From Struthidea cinerea (taxonomy: Eukaryota; Chordata; Aves; Passeriformes; Corcoracidae): 64,000 nucleotides of DNA. This document shows, piece after piece, positions 1 through 12,767 of the stretch. Made by a program: the position numbers and the translations under genes. The DNA lies in contig VZTI01004617.1 of the NCBI GenBank assembly GCA_013397865.1, positions 2,460,359 through 2,524,358 of the forward strand. Direction: 5' to 3'. Position 1 is the first letter of the stretch. Every line of letters starts with the position of its first letter. The notes under the pieces were generated by a model. That model was not told the origin of the DNA, made no database searches, and worked only from the letters and a program-made list of their open reading frames with translations.

Positions 1-3000
1 GCTGACCTTAGTTTTGCTATTTATAGCACTGGTAGAAAACAGTAATTTCTGTTTTTTATGGTTTGGGTCATATTTTATCTAGCAGGAAGTCTAGAGGGGA
101 GAGTTATGATTGTCAGTTAAACCAACTGATATAGCTGTAAAAGTGGACAAGCTCTCAAAAGAAGAGTCTTAGCAATTAGAAAATGAAAAGCAACACAGAA
201 ATCTTAGTTGACCGTTCCTTCCTGAGTCTGAGAAAATGTCTCTTATGTAAATCATATTTTTCTCATGTAGACATAAATCATTCCATGTTGCTGTGCTAAC
301 ATGTTCATACTTGCTCCATCTCAAGGCTCTTTTTATTAATCTCTATACACATGTGGGATGGCATAGACTGAGATATGATTGAATTGATATGTTTAACTGT
401 GGCATCAAAACAACCACTAGCTGTGGAAACAAACACATCCAGCAGGTAACAAATGTATACAACAGCCACTTTACTTCAAAAGAAGTCTTTTAGCTATTGA
501 ATTAATTTTACATTCTTGTTGCTTGCTTTACCAGAAATGAACATATAATTCATGTGTGTTCTGCTAAGCATTACAGATCAGTAACTTGTAGACAAATGAG
601 AAAGCCTTCTCGAGACTGGAATAGCTTCTTGGTTTGCAGTGTGTGTGGGCAGTACTGGTATTTCTAATGACTCTGCCAGTGCTTTAGTCATGTGTAGGAC
701 TCCTGTGATTGATACAGAAAAAGGCAAGTGAGAAAAGATTATTCTTTCCTTATTATAAAGTTTGAGGGACCTTAATACCTCTATTCCTTTGCCAAGGAAA
801 TTGGATGCTGCATCACCTTGCCCAGAGCTTTTCAGGTCGTGTGTAAACTGCAGACCATTTCTTAACAAAATGCCCATGAACCAACTCCCATTTGTGCTTG
901 CTGTTTTGACCCCCATCTCTGACATTCCCAGGGGCACAGATAACCTATTTGCTCTCTGAGAGCAGGGGAAAATCATGGTACCTTCATGCCCCAAGTGTCT
1001 CTCCTTGGCTTTGCTGATGTGGAGAAGATGGAGAAGCTGGAATACAGTTGTGAGCTTCTGGAAGGGTTTGAGTTGGGTGGTGGGCAAGGGCACCTGAAAG
1101 CTGAGGAAATCAAGAAAGCTCGAGAACAGGAGCAATCACTCAGAAGAGCAATCTGAGCTCCTGCTGAAGAGCTTGCTACCATCTCTTTACACATGTTACT
1201 GCTGTTAAAACACACCACTCTCCTGTGGGAGTCACACCCTGTGTCTACACGACCACAAACACCTCAGTGATGATTTCTCACCCCAGAGATACCAGACCCC
1301 TCTTCCTGAAGGCTGCCTTGCCTGGTCACACTCACCAGTGGTGCTAAAATTATTAATCAGGCTGTAGCCTAGTGACTGAGCATTGTCTCTCTGCCTTCTC
1401 TTTTCCTCTGATGTAGTTAGTAAATATTTGTATTACAATATTAATATTTTTACCTTTATAAACCCTATTTTAGCCAACCTGGTGAGGGCTTGACCTCCCA
1501 GACCCAGAGCACTCCGTCTGCATGCTGCAGCACTGACTGCTGTGTCAAGAGTCACAGCTTTCATTTCAGTGGAGTAATGCCAACTTACATTATGTTGTGT
1601 GAGATTACAAAGAAAGATTGGGATATTTTATTACACTGTCAATCAGCCTGTAGCCTGGCTCTCATCTGAGCACTGAGCCCTCTCCCCTCTTCCTCCTCAA
1701 ACAAAGCAAACAGAAAGCCAGGGTTGTTGAAGGTGTTTATCATGAAATGTATGAAGCATGGTGACACCTCCGAATACAACAGAAGCCACATGCCAAATCA
1801 GTCCTATTGTGAAGTAAAGAGAGCAGGTGGATTTCATGAATATATATGTGCATTCACTGGGCATGGCAGATTTTTCTAAAAATGATGATGAGAATAAATC
1901 AGTGCAAAATAGGTGGCAATTGAATGACTTTCTTTAGAACAGAAGTTTTTATTGGAGAAACATAATAATTAGTTTCCACAACCCATAGATGTGGGCACTG
2001 ACTGTTCTGCTAACGGAAGATGCTGCAGATATTGGCTGCAAAAGAATACAGGAAAATTACAGACACTGACAAAAGGGTGTACTTTTCATTTACTAACTTT
2101 TCTTCTCTGAATATTCCTTTGAGTTACCTTGTTTTGTTCACAAGAGCTTCAGGGGCGGAGGAGGGTGGTGCATTGCCTACACGGGCAATTACTTTACATA
2201 CTCATTTCAATCATAATCCATTCAGAATGATAAAAATGAAATCAAATGTAATTTATAATCTAGAACATTGCAGCTAGAGCTTTTTAAATATTACAGCTGC
2301 AACGTGATTTGACATAATCCCTTGCAGTCATTCAGGCTCTTTTAAAACCAAAACACATTTATCCATAAGTGACAATTACATCTCCACTTTTTTCTTCTGA
2401 AAATTTGGTATGTTATTATGGTTTGGGGGCCGATCTTGTGTAAGTAATGATTGCTGGTTACATATAAAGCTGTTTATTTTCAGACCCCCACCTACCCTGA
2501 ACCTGTTCCATGCACTGTCATTTGCTTAATGCTGCTAATTAATATGAAATAACATGCCACTGTTAGGCAGTTAAAAAGAAAGACTTCAAATGGAGCTTAG
2601 CCAGTTGTAATGGCTGTCTCGTTAATACTGTTGTCATGTGCTCTAAAATGACACTAAACAGTAATTCCACTCTGTGAGTATTATGATCTGAGTGGCATTT
2701 CATTCCGTGTTTAGAAATCCCAAAGCAGCATGAGATGATTGTGTATTCCTCCTCCACACAGGGAGAGGAATTCCCCTAAACCTGATGTGGAGTGTAATTT
2801 CTTAGTTATTGATTTGTTTTATTTCCAAAAAGCCACTGGTGACAGAATCTCAGTAGCCTGATGCTGAAGTACATCTGTAGCACATTTCTGAGCATGCTGC
2901 TGCCAATCCAGTTTCTGTTTTGTCCACAGAAGCTGATCTCTTCTGTGTGGTTAATTGCCATTATCTTCTCTTCATCTCTTATAATCGGCAATGTCTACTT

Positions 3001-3540
3001 GTTTTTCATGGTTTTGTAAAACAGTGCAGCATTATTCACTTTGGCAAAAACGTCTGGGTGTGCTGAGTCCAAAGCTGACAGTGCTTGGAAAGACTCTGAT
3101 TTCAGCAGGCTCTGGATCACGTGTGAGTGTCGCTCTTTCTGTGCTTCCCACTGCCAGCTGAAGGGCCTGTTTGCTTCTGGTTGTAGCTTTTTGTCTCTCC
3201 TTCTCAGAGCAGCCTCATTTCAGGTCTGGTGGTTCTTAAAATTGTGTGATAATGGGAAAGTCTCACTCTGAGGTTTTCGATTAGCTTTAGTTGGATATTG
3301 AGCCAAATTCTCTCTCCCTCCTCCCCCATTGGCTGCAATTTCTTCAGGAACAAAAATGCTTGACCTCTTCATGGAGTGAGCAATCACTTTCAGGGACATA
3401 GCAGAGGATCAGAGTTCCCCAGCTGGACTTCAAAATGCCAATATTGATGCAATGAGAAAAGTCCAGTAGAGAAGAAGGAAAGCAGAAACTACAAGGTTGG
3501 GGAAATACCAAGCAGTAGGTATCTGACTAGGCTAAAAGGG
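1..3540. other. Noncoding stretch, no gene recognised
   Basis: AT-rich, stop-dense DNA with no recognisable protein, RNA gene or intact mobile element. The longest frame is a 185-codon minus-strand frame at 578-1135, overlapped by unrelated frames on both strands and with no domain I recognise. The only structure I can point to is an imperfect direct repeat at 1355-1408 and 1641-1698. Read as intergenic or intronic sequence. Confidence 0.7.
1355..1698. repeat. Imperfect direct repeat pair, about 55 bp each
   Basis: The segments 1355-1408 and 1641-1698 share the opening AATCAGSCTGTAGCCT (one mismatch, S), then a CTGAGCA block, then a pyrimidine-rich end finishing in TTCCTC. A small insertion or deletion separates the blocks. 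The spacing is about 286 bp. This could be an old local duplication or two pieces of one dispersed element; no family was recognised. Confidence 0.5.
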
Positions 3541-3544
3541 TATT

Positions 3545-3586
3545 GCAATTCTTGGTATTGCAAATGCTGGCAATTCTTGGTATTGC
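3545..3586 (+). repeat. Short direct repeat, 17-bp unit twice
   Basis: The unit GCAATTCTTGGTATTGC occurs exactly at 3545-3561 and again at 3570-3586, 25 bp apart start to start. A partial copy (GGTATTGCAA) lies just upstream at about 3539. It is a small tandem duplication, and the unit's ends are themselves inverted (GCAAT...ATTGC), so each copy could form a small hairpin. Confidence 0.8.
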
Positions 3587-3589
3587 CAG

Positions 3590-6500
3590 ACTCAGGGATT
3601 AAAAGTCTTGAGATGAATGTTAGAAAACAATCAACTGTTTTTCTGAAAAGACACTGAGTCTTTTCTTTGAAGTTTCAGATTTCTGCAGCTCCTTCATGTG
3701 TGTCAAAGACATACCGGTAATGTTTTGAGATACTTTGAGAGGTGTTCCTGGGGTGCTGCAGCTGGGCTCATCTCTTACATCTGCTGACCTGAATCATGCT
3801 GCTTTCCAGAGTCTGACTTGGCCATTTTCCTGTGGCATTATGTTACATGTGCATGGCCCCAAGACTCTGGGTTAGTTTTGTCCTATTAATTCTATCCAAG
3901 TGCCTTCCTCAGCTGTGCCCTTCCACCTCTTGTAGAGTCACTCTTCTAACCTGCACATCCTCAACCACACTCCACTTTCTCTCTGTGAGTCAGGAAGGCT
4001 TTTCCCCTAAGCCCTTCCTCCAGTTTCCCCTACAAACATCCTCCAGTTCTGTCCTTCATACTCACCTCTGTCTTTGGGTTTTGTCTCCAGGCTTAGCAAG
4101 GTCATCTACAGAAAGCATCCTTTTTCCCCGACCTGCTCTTAACAGAACGCTTAGGGATAAAAGTTTTACCTGCTGCTTTTGGTTGTTGACAAAGAGCAGA
4201 GCAGAGCTGATGTGCTGCTTGTCCCAGGAGGTGTGGAGAAGTGGGGCAGGCAGACAAAAGCAAAGCTCAAGAAGACACAAATAAAGTGTCAGAGATGCTG
4301 ACCATATAAAGCAGAAATGGGAAAAATCTGATAGACCTTTAGGATTCAAGTTCACCCTGGCCAGCAGAACTCTTTTTACAGGGGTGAGAAATAAGAGAGG
4401 CTGAAAGGAGTAAAGGCAAGAACCAGGATTTCTATATTTACAAGTCTAAGATGGGCCCTAAGTTAGTATTGTTGTGTTGAGCAAAGAAGAAGACAAAAAG
4501 GAAAGAGATCTTGAGGAGTTTGCAGCTTTGTGTTACTTTATTCTACAACACAAGTCCATTCAAAAGGCAAAGGTTTCAAAACAAAAGATCCAGACAAAAT
4601 CATAATAAAATCTTTGCAACTAGCTTAAATTTGGTGGCGCTATATATATCCTGATTAGATCCCTCTGCCCAACTTTATACTTAATTAATTTGATTATAAT
4701 GACACTAATCATTCTTTTACTCACTTGCCCTTATTGCTGCTTCCTCCTCCACGTCTCTTGGTTAGTGAGTGTATCCTTTGTGGAATGTAGCACAGCAGAA
4801 GACAGCAAAAATGACTGAATAGGAAAGAAGACAGAAATAAACTTCACCTGGTAATGTAACCCATGTTTTCAGGCTTCCCACATGGCATGCTTAACTTTCT
4901 AATTTGATCATATTTTTATGTTTTGAATATTGTATGAAGTGGTTTAGATAAAAATAGAATGAGAGCTAAGTTAAGTGGAAGTATCATATCATTTGAACTA
5001 GTTCAGTCTGAAGACTGTTTTAGCTGGCGACATAGCTGGGTTTTGTTATTTTTAAAATCTTTCTGTATGAGAGAAAAGCAAGACAGTTTGGCTTCAACAA
5101 TTTGGTAAAAATCCTAAGTAAGTTAAAAGCAGCAGCCACATTCCTGTAAGTTGTCACTGTAAATTGAAGGGGTTTTGTGTGAATGCTCTGTATTGCTTGT
5201 AAAAGTGTGTATTTTGACTGTTTGTCTCTCAAAACCATTGAAAATGAACTATTTTAAGTGCAGATAAAATAATAATTCATTGCATTTCTCTATGTGTACA
5301 CAAATGGATGCCACCTCGAGGACTGTATGTCGTATGCCCAGTGTTAGAGGTCAGGTGTTGTAACACGTAGCCCTTAGCAAACGCTCCCAAACAGGATATT
5401 GGGAAGACTAAATGAATCCATACAAACAAACTTGCACTCTCTTTTGTTGGAAGATGTAGAGATACCTGTGTCTTTGCTTTCTTGCTAAGGTACTATATCA
5501 CATTTTGTCTTGTTTCTTCCTGTGTTTCAAAATCAATATTCTATCCGCAGTTTCAGTTTTCTTATCTGCTGTGTCTTATCTGCTGTCTTTGTGGAGATGG
5601 ACAATGAATTCAATCCTGACAAGTATTTGCAATGCAGAGTTTTTTAATAATATAGTTTTGGATGGTTATTCAAGAATAACAGCATGTCATTTTAATGGGT
5701 GAGTCTCAGGGTTGTCAATTTACTTTAAGAAAACCTAAAGCACTGACTGGCTTTATATCTTTTTCATAATACCATACTGAAAAATACCTACTAAAGACCC
5801 TTTGGAAGAATTTTATTTGTGTTTTGTGTGGCTCTTACCCACTAGAGAAACTCTACTTACAGCACCTGAGACCTGTTAAAATAGGTGCTGTATCATCCCT
5901 CCAAAAAAAAGGCAACACAGAGAAGACAAGGGAATGTTATTTTCATTATTTTATGGATGGAAAGACAGACACAAAGAGATTGTGGATTCTTCTGGGTCAT
6001 GCAAGAAATATGTTGTGAAGTTTGAAAAGAGTCTGATCTATTCTAAATTGTAGCACAGTGGCTCAAACCAACAGTTTTTGGTTATTTGTAACAAAAATGG
6101 CATTGTTAATATCAAGTTGAATCCATGCCATCATTTTCCCAAAAATATTTAAGAGAAAACTCAGGGAGAGAATGTATATTAAAGCAAGAACAGTAGCAGA
6201 AAGCAACAGGGAATTATATTCTCGGTTTTAAAATACAGAGGCATAGTTTTTAGAAAATACTTCTCATTCATCACAGGCACAGAGCTCTGCTCTGTATATG
6301 TAGCATTTGTTTAGTAAACAGTGAATGTAAAAGCCCTCTATAATATAACTTCAAAAGCAGCATTCCATTGCTATTCCACAGTTCCTGGGGGTATCATCTG
6401 GGTCACAGACACGTGTGAGAAGTGGGATGTATTGGAAGAGGTGCTCACAACAGCAGAGTTCATGCAGGTGCCACGTATGGAAGTGAACTAAAAAGTTGAG

Positions 6501-8396
6501 TCAGCACAGGACTGGAAGTAGGTGAATAAATAAGCTCTACACACAGGCTCATTAATTAGCTTGGGCACAGCATCAAACTGATACAGCTTTTGGAGTTGAA
6601 TCTCCACAACAGGGCTCAGCAGAGGCTGATGCCAGTGAGGGCATCTCTGCTCTGCTTTTCATGGCACAGAGCAGACACAGGTCTGTTTTCTTCTCAGCCT
6701 GTGCCCTGGGTAGGTGACAGAGAGACCAGTATCTTCTGAGAGGCCCTAGGCCAGGCTTGGTTTGCAATAAACCTTCTCAGACCTGAACTATTGTATGGCT
6801 CCTGATTTTGAAGAGGTGCAAGCACTAATATCTTCAACTGAAGACAATAATGATGCAGGTGCTCAATGCACCTCAAAACAGTTTATTCATTTAATCAGTT
6901 CTTGCCAATTCTTAGCAGTCAGCTTCCCAGGACTGCCTTTCTAGCGTGTCTAGACTTATTCACAATCCACGCCTTTGAAGATCATTAACACTACTGAGTA
7001 GACGTGTGGGATTGGAGGTGGGTATGTAATGAGAGTGCTCTTGTTTCTCCATGCCTTTTGGGGGCTGGGATGAAACATGATTTAGAACCTTGTATTTTGG
7101 AAGATGATGTGTGTAAAACCGGTCTCTCTGCTTACGTTGGTGGGGTTGTTTGAAGAACAAATTACTTCCATCTTTATGCCCAAGTCTATGACAAATGAAA
7201 CAGAAAGTGCCACCTTGCTTTAATATGTTTTGGCTGACTAACCACTGACTAACTGGATATGAGCAAATACCTTGGGAGCTCACTCTGGTGAGTTTTTCAG
7301 AACCTCTCAGAGAAAACATGTATTTAAAGTGTTTCTCTCAGTTTTCTTTCTGACTTTGAGATTAAGCCAGTTAACTCTGTCTTAAGATTTGTTAAAGTTG
7401 CGTGGGCTAACTCTGGAATGGTAACTTAGAAATGATCTAGAGTTGATACTTCAGATGTGGCTCAATCATTATTGGGGTCATTTCTTTAAGGACAATGAAG
7501 TCTCAGGTACCTTATGCTTATGTACAAGTACAAGGAGCAAGAACCAAGCAGTAGGGAGCAGAGATGCTGGAAGATGACTCTATCAGAAGATTTTATTTAA
7601 CCTGTGCCACTCCAGAGAGAAGCTTGAAAATTTTCACTCCTTCCAGACTGGCTCTGTAGTACCTTGCTTTGCAAAAATAGAGATGTATTTTGCAAAGAGA
7701 GTTGTTAGTGAAAAATTCTCTTGAAGATTTTCAAGATCGATTTCTTTGAAACTTATTTTCAGAATGTATTTCCTGTCTTACTTGTCACTGGGAGAGTCCA
7801 TACTGGTGAAATACTGCCTGTGCTGCTTCCATACAGGAAGACATAGCTGGCAGCACTCAAATTTAAAGACTTTCTTCTTTCTTCATAAATGGGACAAATT
7901 TTATGGCCTATCCTTCCACTGTTTTTAAACACCTGTTCTGGAGGTTCTGGACTGACTCTGTTTGGGTTTCATTTGAGCTTTCACACACTGAATAAGATGT
8001 GGAGCAGCCTATGATAAAATTTTAATGAGCAGCACAGTCATACTATCCACAGGCATAGATCACACAGCCCACGTTCGTGGTTAGAACTACACACATCTAA
8101 AACAGATGCCTTTTTCATCATTGTCTCTATGTTACTCTTCTCCAGGGACATAAAATAGCATTTAAGAATTCTCCCAAGGGTGCATTCATGGAGCAGATAA
8201 GACAATTTCTTCAGCTAGATTGCAGCTGTAATTCTTTTCAATTGTAATTGCCGGCTGGAGAGGTGCCTGCAGGCCAGAGGGATGCTGTTCTTTACATTAG
8301 TGTCTTGGAAAAGAAAAGGAAATATAAACCCGGTGGTTGTTTCTAAGATTTTGTTTTCCAGGTGTCACCATGTGAACTCAAAAAGAGCGAAGCCTC
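3590..8396. other. Noncoding stretch, no gene recognised
   Basis: No supported gene. The 150-codon plus-strand frame at 3832-4284 is Leu/Ser/Cys-rich, as expected from pyrimidine-rich DNA, and overlaps a minus-strand frame at 4062-4355. There is a short duplication of a CTTATCTGCTGTGT unit near 5561-5588. Nothing else stands out. Confidence 0.65.
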
Positions 8397-8397
8397 T

Positions 8398-8428
8398 CAG
8401 AAAAATAAAAAAAAAAAAAAATAATAAA
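8398..8428. repeat. A-rich low-complexity tract
   Basis: A nearly pure A run broken only by a few T residues (A5-T-A17-TAATAAAA). It has no flanking retroposon body that I recognise, so it is annotated as low complexity rather than as a retroposon tail. Confidence 0.85.
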
Positions 8429-11400
8429 ACCACCATGTCTTACTCCTTGTAAAAGTCTCTTTAGGGTTACACTTTTGTGCTGGGAAAGCTGTCCCACATT
8501 TGGGAGGCTGTGCTGCAGCCAACTGCTCCTCATCACAGCGTGCTCTAGGTGGGAAGATAGCAGGCTTCTCCCTTTACTGCTCCCTTATTTCTGTGTTGCT
8601 TTGTTTTCATGGCAAAGAATGAAATGTTCTCCCTCCAAACTTTCTGACATTTGGCAGGGACAGGGGAAGGAAGTGCCATGCCAAAGCAAATCGCTGTGCA
8701 AAAGCTCCAGAGGATGTATTATTTTTACTTTTTTGTCCTGAGAAAACGTGTGAGATGACAGAGTCATGCTGCAAGGGCTGTTTCAAAAGGTGGCTGTTTG
8801 TGCAACGACAAATGGAATCAAATAAATGGATGTTGTGTAGTTCAACAATACTTAGCAAAACTGTGTTGTGCCAGATCTGCACTGCTGTAAGTTGACTGGA
8901 TGCAGGTGCAAAGATTTGTGCCAGTCCTGAGGCAGAGCTGAGGCCAGTGAGAATTTACTAAAAATCCTGCCAATATTTATTAATTTTGCACTTGCTAAGG
9001 GACAGCTCTGTAGCTCATTGCTGTGTCACACTGTTTCCAGGCAATCTATACTGCGTGATAGTCATTTGGAAGCTTAAGACTTGGACTGAGGAGCATTTTG
9101 TAATGTTGAATATGGAAAGAGAAGGGCAGGGCTGCTGTGTAGCCACACAACAGCTCATGAGGACCATGCCCTGAAGTGGGGGCTTGAAAACACGCATGGC
9201 TTTTCATGTTGCAAATCCATGTCTGGTTGCTGGGCTGTGCTCGAGTGGTTCCCTGGGAACACGATGAAGTTTTAGGTTAGATGTAAGACTCACTGGGTGA
9301 AATTTTGTTAACTGTATTAGGAGCTGATCAAAACTCTGGCCTTGGAGTGTAAAAGGACATAAGACACTTTGAGAAGTCCAGAGAGAATCCCAGAATTGGG
9401 CCACTTAATAAATGGCACTTCTTCAAGAAAATCGGATGTTTGTCTTTCCCACTGCAGTCAATGAGAACTTCTGGCAATCTGCCCAATTTAGATTTGAGTT
9501 TTAGAAATATTTACACAGGTTTCTATTTTTAATAAGTTTCATCTTTGTTCTTCTATCAACTATTGTATTAACTGCATAAAACCCAATCTTTTGAGATCGG
9601 TCAAAACCTGCTGATTTGACAAAAGCTGTTTTCCTCATAATGCTGCATGATGTGAGTGTGGTTAAATCCAGTGGCCTCGTTCTGGAATGAGAAACAGTAG
9701 ATTGCACATGGCATACCCATTTTACTCAAAGCCTGATGCAGCCAGCCTTGGGCTCATTAATCCACAAATACATTTTCCCTGAAAAATGAGTCTATGTAAA
9801 TTTTAGAGCTCAGAAGTACAATTCACCTCTGAAAACAGTTCGAGAAATTCACATGAATAGTTTGAGGAATGAGGTGAGTTGTCATTCCTCAGAGAAGAGG
9901 GGGTTTCTGTGCTAATAAATTACAGTGGTGGTTGGATTTTTCATGAAAATTAGCAGTCATGTTACTTCATATACAAGAAAGTTCATCAGGAATGTTGGTG
10001 CTGTGAAATGAGTGTGAATTAAGCTTACATAATGGTTCTTGATATTCCAGAATGAGGATTTTTTACATCTTGCAAAATAAAATTGGTTCAGTTGCCTGTT
10101 CACCGTAAGAGAGATTTATTTGCAAGACCCAGTAGCCGTGGGCTGGTTTGCTGAGTTTAGTCTGCATTCTGAAAGATTTGTTGGTTAAAAAGACTGATTA
10201 GAGGGTGGCCTAGAGAATTAAGAAATGTACAATGAGATGAGGTTGTTGTCTTTAGTTTATGCTCCACATGTGTTGCCAAACAGAATAAAAATACGAAGCC
10301 ACATGAAAACAACTTAAAATTTGTACCCTCTAACTTTTCTAGGAAAAACATAGCTATAGTCACCAATCCCAGTTGAATTCCATTTGGAGAATTGAGAATG
10401 CTCTTTGGAGAATGTTAAGATTTCTATGTCAGGTGGATGTGAGGAGAAAACAAAAAAGTGTCTACCTGTTTATACCGGCAGACAATGAAAAATGATTCTC
10501 CTTCAAACAGATAACAACCTTACCTCATCCCAGCAATACCTAAAATGGTCTGGAATGGCTTTTCATTATCTAGCTTAAACATCTGAAAAATGAAAGGGAA
10601 GGAGAATAGAAACAGGAAACCAGTTCCTTTTGATGGATGCAGTTGCACCTCTAACAGCACTCTTGAAATGCACATTCGCAGACACGTTTACCCAATAATT
10701 TTCAGAGCAGGGTCCTTGGGGGGTTTTCCCAAATGACTGCTACACGCATTAAGAGGAACTAGTGCTTTTCTCCCTCTTCTCTTTCCTGAGGTACATATTT
10801 GTGTGCAGGATGCTTTGCCCAGATCTTTAGATGCAAGATAGGCAAATACATACCATAGCTGAAATTTGCCCTGCAGTGATGCTCATCTCTGTGCAAACTG
10901 CCAGCACAGCACCTTATGTTGTGTAAGGCCAATTTTAGGTCCTTTATGTGGTTTTCTGCTGTACGTAAGAATTTATGTAGATTGTTCCACTGGGGTAAAT
11001 TTTCTTTATTTGCAAACAGAAAAGATTCTGATTCCATTGCCAATGTGATCACAAGCCATGCCTAAGGAATGCTACATCACATACTCCTTTTATAGTTCAT
11101 AAAATACTAATGTCATCTTATCTTCACTGTTGTTATTTCTGCCTTGAATGCTGTGGCTGTGGCTTGGCACTGCCAGTCTCCCAGGTTTTGATAGCAGGCA
11201 GTTTGATGGGATGGAGAGATGAGGTCCTTGGGAGAGGCTTCTTTCTACAATACAAACTGCAAACTAATGGATTATTAGTCAGAAAATGTCTAAATAGCCC
11301 TGTGGCTTCCTTGACACTGGAAAAAGTCCAGTGGAAGTACATGGCTGCTCTGTGGGGATAAAAGGAGCAGTCAGGGGTATTCTTCAGCTCCATGTCCACC

Positions 11401-11909
11401 CCAGCAGGCCCCAGTTTTCTCTATTGGTTCAAAAAGGAGGATGGGAGAATAAGAAAAGAAAAATTTGCTAATAAGTTATGCTACAAGAGCAGCCAATGTA
11501 TAAGATTTGACAACCATAAAGTTGGTTTGTCCGTGTACTTCTGCCCATTACAGAACTGGAAAGTGTAAAGGGCAGAGACCCTGCACATCATTTAGCATAA
11601 CTGGACATTGAACTTGTTTAGAAGCTGGGAGTTTCTTTGAGCACTAAAATTAAGGATTATTCTTCGTTTGCTTGACTTAAAACATGACCCTTTAACATAT
11701 TCTCTGTTCCTCCATTCAAAGTTGATTATTGAAGTGCCTAACTTGTTTATACCTTACAAAACCATTGTTTTGGGAACATCTTATTGAATAACATGGCAAA
11801 CCAGAAAAGTTTATTTAAAACTGGAAAGATTTGGACTTCATCCAACTTCTGAGTTTAGCCTGCTTGCTCGGAGAGAAGGTCGGCAATAATGGGCCCCACA
11901 TGATAAAAT

Positions 11910-11937
11910 ACTGGGGTGGGTTGACCTTGGCTGGATG
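11910..11937 (+). mobile_element. Possible short avian LTR-type repeat remnant
   Basis: The string GGTGGGTTGACCTTGGCTGG with its immediate flanks resembles, from memory, the beginning of a dispersed avian long-terminal-repeat element. The similarity fades within about 30 bases on both sides, so this is either a tiny remnant or a coincidence. No coding region, target-site duplication or second LTR is visible. Identification is from memory only. Confidence 0.22.
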
Positions 11938-12725
11938 ACCTTTTTCATCATTAGCAAATGATAATAGCTGGAAGTTCATGGACCGCTTTAGGGAAGGCTG
12001 TAAAATACCAGTGTGTTTAAGGAATTGTGCAGAAATCCTGAAATTGTCTGAAATGGTGCGGAAAACGCTCATATCAGGAATTTGGATTTGATGTGTCAAG
12101 GATGCAAATACTGACTCAATGTCCCCATTGTAATTGCAATAAAAATTTGCCAGATATTAAATACTTCAAAGTCATGCATGCACAAAACCCAGTCTGAAGC
12201 ACAATACATTTGCACTAAGCTTTGTGCCCAAATTATTTTTCAAACACGTAAAACTGTTGCTATTAATCTCACAATATTATTTAATGGCAGTACTATCAGA
12301 CTTTTTGTAGGCTTCTAAGGTCTTCTTCATTCCTCTCCTGACCTGTTTTGTGTGCCTGTGCCTCCTGCTTTGTTGCCTGTGTTTGATGTGAATAATGCTA
12401 TGTGAGAAGAGCGGGAACTGCAGGCACTGGATACTGGGCTTAACGTTACAGTGGGTGTGCGTGTAAGAGAGAACAGGCTATTAAGAGACTCTGGACTAGG
12501 TATGCTGGAAAAGCAGAGCAATAAGCAAATGCACAAGACACAAATGGTGGTGTTTCCATGGAATCATCTAGACTAAAAATTACAGAGTTTAACAGCAGAG
12601 GTAAAAGGATTCAGATATTTACAGAAGTCAGATGTCTCCAATCCTGCGCGTACCTGTGCCTCCTAAGCATTCCAGATCGTGAGAAACTTTCAATGACAGC
12701 TGGAATCTGCCAACACCTGGAGCAG

Positions 12726-12767
12726 TTCTGTTGTATTTTGTGTATTTTATTCTGTTGTATTCTGTTG
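12726..12767 (+). repeat. Imperfect TTCTGTTGTATT tandem tract
   Basis: Degenerate tandem units of TTCTGTTGTATT, TTGTGTATTTTA and TTCTGTTG type. Consistent with a decayed minisatellite or microsatellite. Confidence 0.65.

Noticed and set aside
578..1135. 185-codon minus-strand frame as a gene
   Set aside because: No domain, no recognisable homology, overlapping frames on both strands. A frame this long is near what chance allows in 64 kb.
3832..4284. 150-codon plus-strand frame with a hydrophobic start (possible signal peptide)
   Set aside because: Hydrophobic and Ser-rich content follows from pyrimidine-rich DNA; no conserved residues or splice context were found.
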